This document shows, piece by piece, positions 13,091 to 14,940 of a stretch of 14,940 nucleotides of DNA. Source of the DNA: Chloroflexi bacterium RBG_16_56_11 (GTDB lineage: Bacteria; Chloroflexota; Dehalococcoidia; Dehalococcoidales; RBG-16-60-22); contig MGNQ01000025.1 in the NCBI GenBank assembly GCA_001796865.1, positions 1 through 14,940 on the forward strand. The letters are read 5' to 3'. Below the pieces are notes generated by a model. It did no database searches. It was not told where the DNA came from and saw only the letters and a list, made by a program, of their open reading frames with translations. Position 1 is the first letter of the stretch, and the number at the start of each line of letters is the position of its first letter. A program made the position numbers and the translations under genes.

Positions 13091-14009
13091 TTTTCGCTTT
13101 CTCCATGAGCTTTTGATATTCCAACTCGACTCTTTCCTGGATTTGCTTGATATTATCGTCGCTGAGATGGCGGAACCTTCCCTGAATTTTCATGTAGTCC
13201 TTAACCGGTCTGAGTTTGGGTAAATCGATACTCATCTTATACCGGCCGTTGACCACCTCGTACAAAGGGAAGACTCCCGTCGTCACCGCCAGGCGCGCCT
13301 GGCGAATAACCGTGTCGGTGGCGCTCCGCCAGCCGGTGGGGCAGACGTTGAGGATGTGGACGTAGGCCGGACCGGGCGTGGCCACGGCCTTCCTGACCTT
13401 CTCCATGAGGTCGAAGGGGTAGCCGTGGGTAGCGGTGGCCACGTACGGGATATTATGCGCCACGGCAATCTCCGGCATATTCTTCTTCCAGCTGAACTGT
13501 CCGATGCTTTTCTTGCCGGCCGGGGAGGTGGTCGTGGCCGCGCCGAAAGGCGTGGCAGAAGACCTCTGGATGCCGGTGTTCATGTAGGCCTCGTTGTCCA
13601 GGCAGATGTAAGTAAAATCGTGGCCTCTCTCCATCGCCCCGGAGAGCGCCTGGAGGCCGATATCAGCAGTGCCGCCGTCGCCGGCGATGGCTACTATCTT
13701 GGTATTGTCAGGAAGCTGCACGCCTTTCCTCTTCATCGCTTTATAGCCCGCCTCGATGCCGGACGCGACCGCGGCGGTATTTTCAAAGAGGGTATGAATC
13801 CAGGGCACGTGCCACGTGGTAAAAGGCAGCTGCGAGGCGACGATTTCCATGCAGCCGGTAGCGTTAGCCACGATGACGTTATTATCTATAGCTTTAAACA
13901 CCAGCCTGACGGCCAGTGCTTCACCGCAGCCGATGCAGGCACGGTGGCCGGGGGCGAAATTCTCCTTTTTCTTGACCAGGCGCGGGACGTATACCTCGAA
14001 CTTATCCAT
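13074..14009 (-). CDS. porB: 2-oxoacid:ferredoxin oxidoreductase beta subunit (pyruvate type), TPP-binding
   Basis: A 311-residue protein of usual length. It binds thiamine diphosphate and a [4Fe-4S] cluster and, with the alpha chain, oxidises a 2-oxoacid and CoA to acyl-CoA and CO2, or runs in reverse for carbon fixation. Cluster cysteines are Cys25, Cys28, Cys53 and Cys223 (HRACIGCGEAL, ATGCMEI, NVCPTGW). The TPP/Mg motif is GDGGTADIG (110-118), ending in LDNEAYMNTGIQRS (137-150). The MNTGIQRSSATPFGA wording is typical of pyruvate-type enzymes. Its ATG shares a base with the porA stop (TAATG) and its end overlaps the nuoE-like gene by 17 bp. The gamma and delta (ferredoxin) subunits are not here and may lie past the right edge. 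Confidence 0.93.
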   Translation of the reverse strand: MDKFEVYVPRLVKKKENFAPGHRACIGCGEALAVRLVFKAIDNNVIVANATGCMEIVASQLPFTTWHVPWIHTLFENTAAVASGIEAGYKAMKRKGVQLPDNTKIVAIAGDGGTADIGLQALSGAMERGHDFTYICLDNEAYMNTGIQRSSATPFGAATTTSPAGKKSIGQFSWKKNMPEIAVAHNIPYVATATHGYPFDLMEKVRKAVATPGPAYVHILNVCPTGWRSATDTVIRQARLAVTTGVFPLYEVVNGRYKMSIDLPKLRPVKDYMKIQGRFRHLSDDNIKQIQERVELEYQKLMEKAKNGANG

Positions 14010-14940
14010 TATTCCCTCACCCCGTAAATCTCGTATTCATTTTTGCTCCCCGAGCGGGCTATTTCAATGCCTTTTTTAACGATGTCCTTGAATCCGTTGA
14101 CAGTAATATCACGCCCGCCGAGTCCACCCACGAAGCTGACTATCTTCGGTTTCTTCGCCAGGTTATATAGCGCGGCCTTGATTTCGGAGGCGACCGGCCC
14201 GCCGGGTCCGCCGAAAGAGATGGCCCGGTCCAGCACGATGACGACCTCGGCGTCCTTCAGTGCCTCGCGTATCTCCTCGAAGGGGAACGGGCGCCAAAGT
14301 CGTATTCTCACCTGGCCGACGTTTTCATCTTCATCCCTGAGTTCGTCGATAGCGACGGAGGCCGTTTCTCCGGAGCTGCCCATAGTAATGAGGACCACCC
14401 CGGCGCCGTCGCTGTGGTATTTCTCCACGGGATTGTACTGGCGCCCGAAAGCTTTTTCGAACTCGTCCCAGACCTCCAGGATATACTTCTTGGAGGCCCG
14501 GATATTCACCTCCTGCGCCCATTTCGCCTCGGTATAAATGGCCGGCGGGGCGAAGTCGCCCATGGCCACCGGCTTGTCCGGGTTCAAAGGCAGCGGGTAT
14601 TTGTTCGGGGGCAGGAAACTTTTCACTTCCTGTTCTTCCGGGAAAATAATTGGCTCGATGACATGGGTCAGGTTGAAGCCGTCCAGGTGGACCATTACCG
14701 GCAGCAGCACGCGATTGTCTTCGGCGATGCGAAAGGCGCAGATGGTATTGTCCACGGCCTGCTGCCCGTTCTCGGTTACTATCTGTATCCAGCCGGCGTC
14801 CCGGACGGACATCATGTCGGAATGGTCGCACCAGATGCTTAAGGGAGACGAGAGGGCGCGGTTGGCCACCACCATGACGACGGGCAAACGCATGGAAGGG
14901 GCGATATAAACGACCTCGTTCATCAGGGCGAGACCCTGGC
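14009..14940 (-). CDS. porA: 2-oxoacid:ferredoxin oxidoreductase alpha subunit (pyruvate type), N-terminus outside window
   Basis: The frame runs off the right edge: before the ATG at 14923 the codons read Q-G-L-A-L in frame, the usual family wording just ahead of MNEVVYIA. So that ATG is internal, and perhaps 70-90 residues of a protein of about 390 are missing. Visible are MRLPVVMVVANRALSSPLSI (residues 11-30 after that Met) and WCDHSDMM with GWIQIVTEN, of the pyrimidine-binding and CoA-facing region. Then come LDGFNLTH and EEQEVKSFLP (linker to the C-terminal domain), VVLITMGSSGETA, VRIRLWRPFP and the ISFGGPGGPVASEIKAAL segment. It pairs with porB, which starts on its stop codon. It is probably pyruvate oxidoreductase, though other 2-oxoacids are not excluded. 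It heads the visible part of a five-gene operon. Confidence 0.92.
   Translation of the reverse strand, partial: QGLALMNEVVYIAPSMRLPVVMVVANRALSSPLSIWCDHSDMMSVRDAGWIQIVTENGQQAVDNTICAFRIAEDNRVLLPVMVHLDGFNLTHVIEPIIFPEEQEVKSFLPPNKYPLPLNPDKPVAMGDFAPPAIYTEAKWAQEVNIRASKKYILEVWDEFEKAFGRQYNPVEKYHSDGAGVVLITMGSSGETASVAIDELRDEDENVGQVRIRLWRPFPFEEIREALKDAEVVIVLDRAISFGGPGGPVASEIKAALYNLAKKPKIVSFVGGLGGRDITVNGFKDIVKKGIEIARSGSKNEYEIYGVRE

Noticed and set aside
10177..14940. Group A [FeFe] or bidirectional [NiFe] hydrogenase operon
   Set aside because: The NuoE/F/G-like subunits resemble hydrogenase partners, but no H-cluster or NiFe large subunit is in the window; porAB occupies that place.

Overview
The window looks like chromosome from an anaerobic bacterium, probably a Dehalococcoidia-like Chloroflexi. 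That placement is an inference. It rests on the gene set: an NrpR/DUF128 nitrogen regulator next to a stand-alone FMN-type glutamate synthase, class II fructose bisphosphatase GlpX, a 2-oxoacid:ferredoxin oxidoreductase fused by operon to NuoE/NuoF/NuoG-like subunits, and a B12-binding-type radical SAM enzyme. The left 2.36 kb and the gene at 2423-3388 differ in character from the rest, which is ordinary GC-rich chromosome.

1-2363 is the end of an integrated element. It holds a small zinc-finger/coiled-coil protein, a long stretch without a convincing gene but rich in inverted repeats (including a possible branched RNA at 634-746 and a perfect 22-bp palindrome at 1004-1025), a terminator, and a tyrosine recombinase. 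The recombinase abuts the 5' half of a tRNA-Gly(UCC) gene cut in its anticodon arm. The tRNA promoter is intact and now points into the integrase. To the right lies an AT-rich gene for a membrane-anchored fibronectin type III protein.

3473-6261 is a nitrogen unit on the minus strand. One strong promoter carries a GGAA-N6-TTCC site, the form known for archaeal NrpR operators, and drives nrpR then an FMN-type glutamate synthase, ending in a hairpin terminator. 6329-8962 is a divergent plus-strand unit: a small XRE-type repressor with a palindrome at its own predicted start of transcription, a family-2 glycosyltransferase with C-terminal membrane segments, and a radical SAM enzyme. It converges with glpX at 8962/8967.

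8967-10134 (minus) holds glpX and a complete tRNA-Pro(UGG), with a terminator just upstream. 10177-14940 (minus) is one tight operon: porA (running off the right edge), porB, nuoE-like, nuoF-like and a NuoG/HoxU-like iron-sulfur subunit. Together they would take electrons from oxidation of pyruvate or another 2-oxoacid and pass them through FeS clusters and FMN to or from NAD(H), with ferredoxin as a possible third partner. The nitrogen, glycosyl and 2-oxoacid units are separate transcription units. 2-Oxoglutarate is the likely signal for the nitrogen unit.
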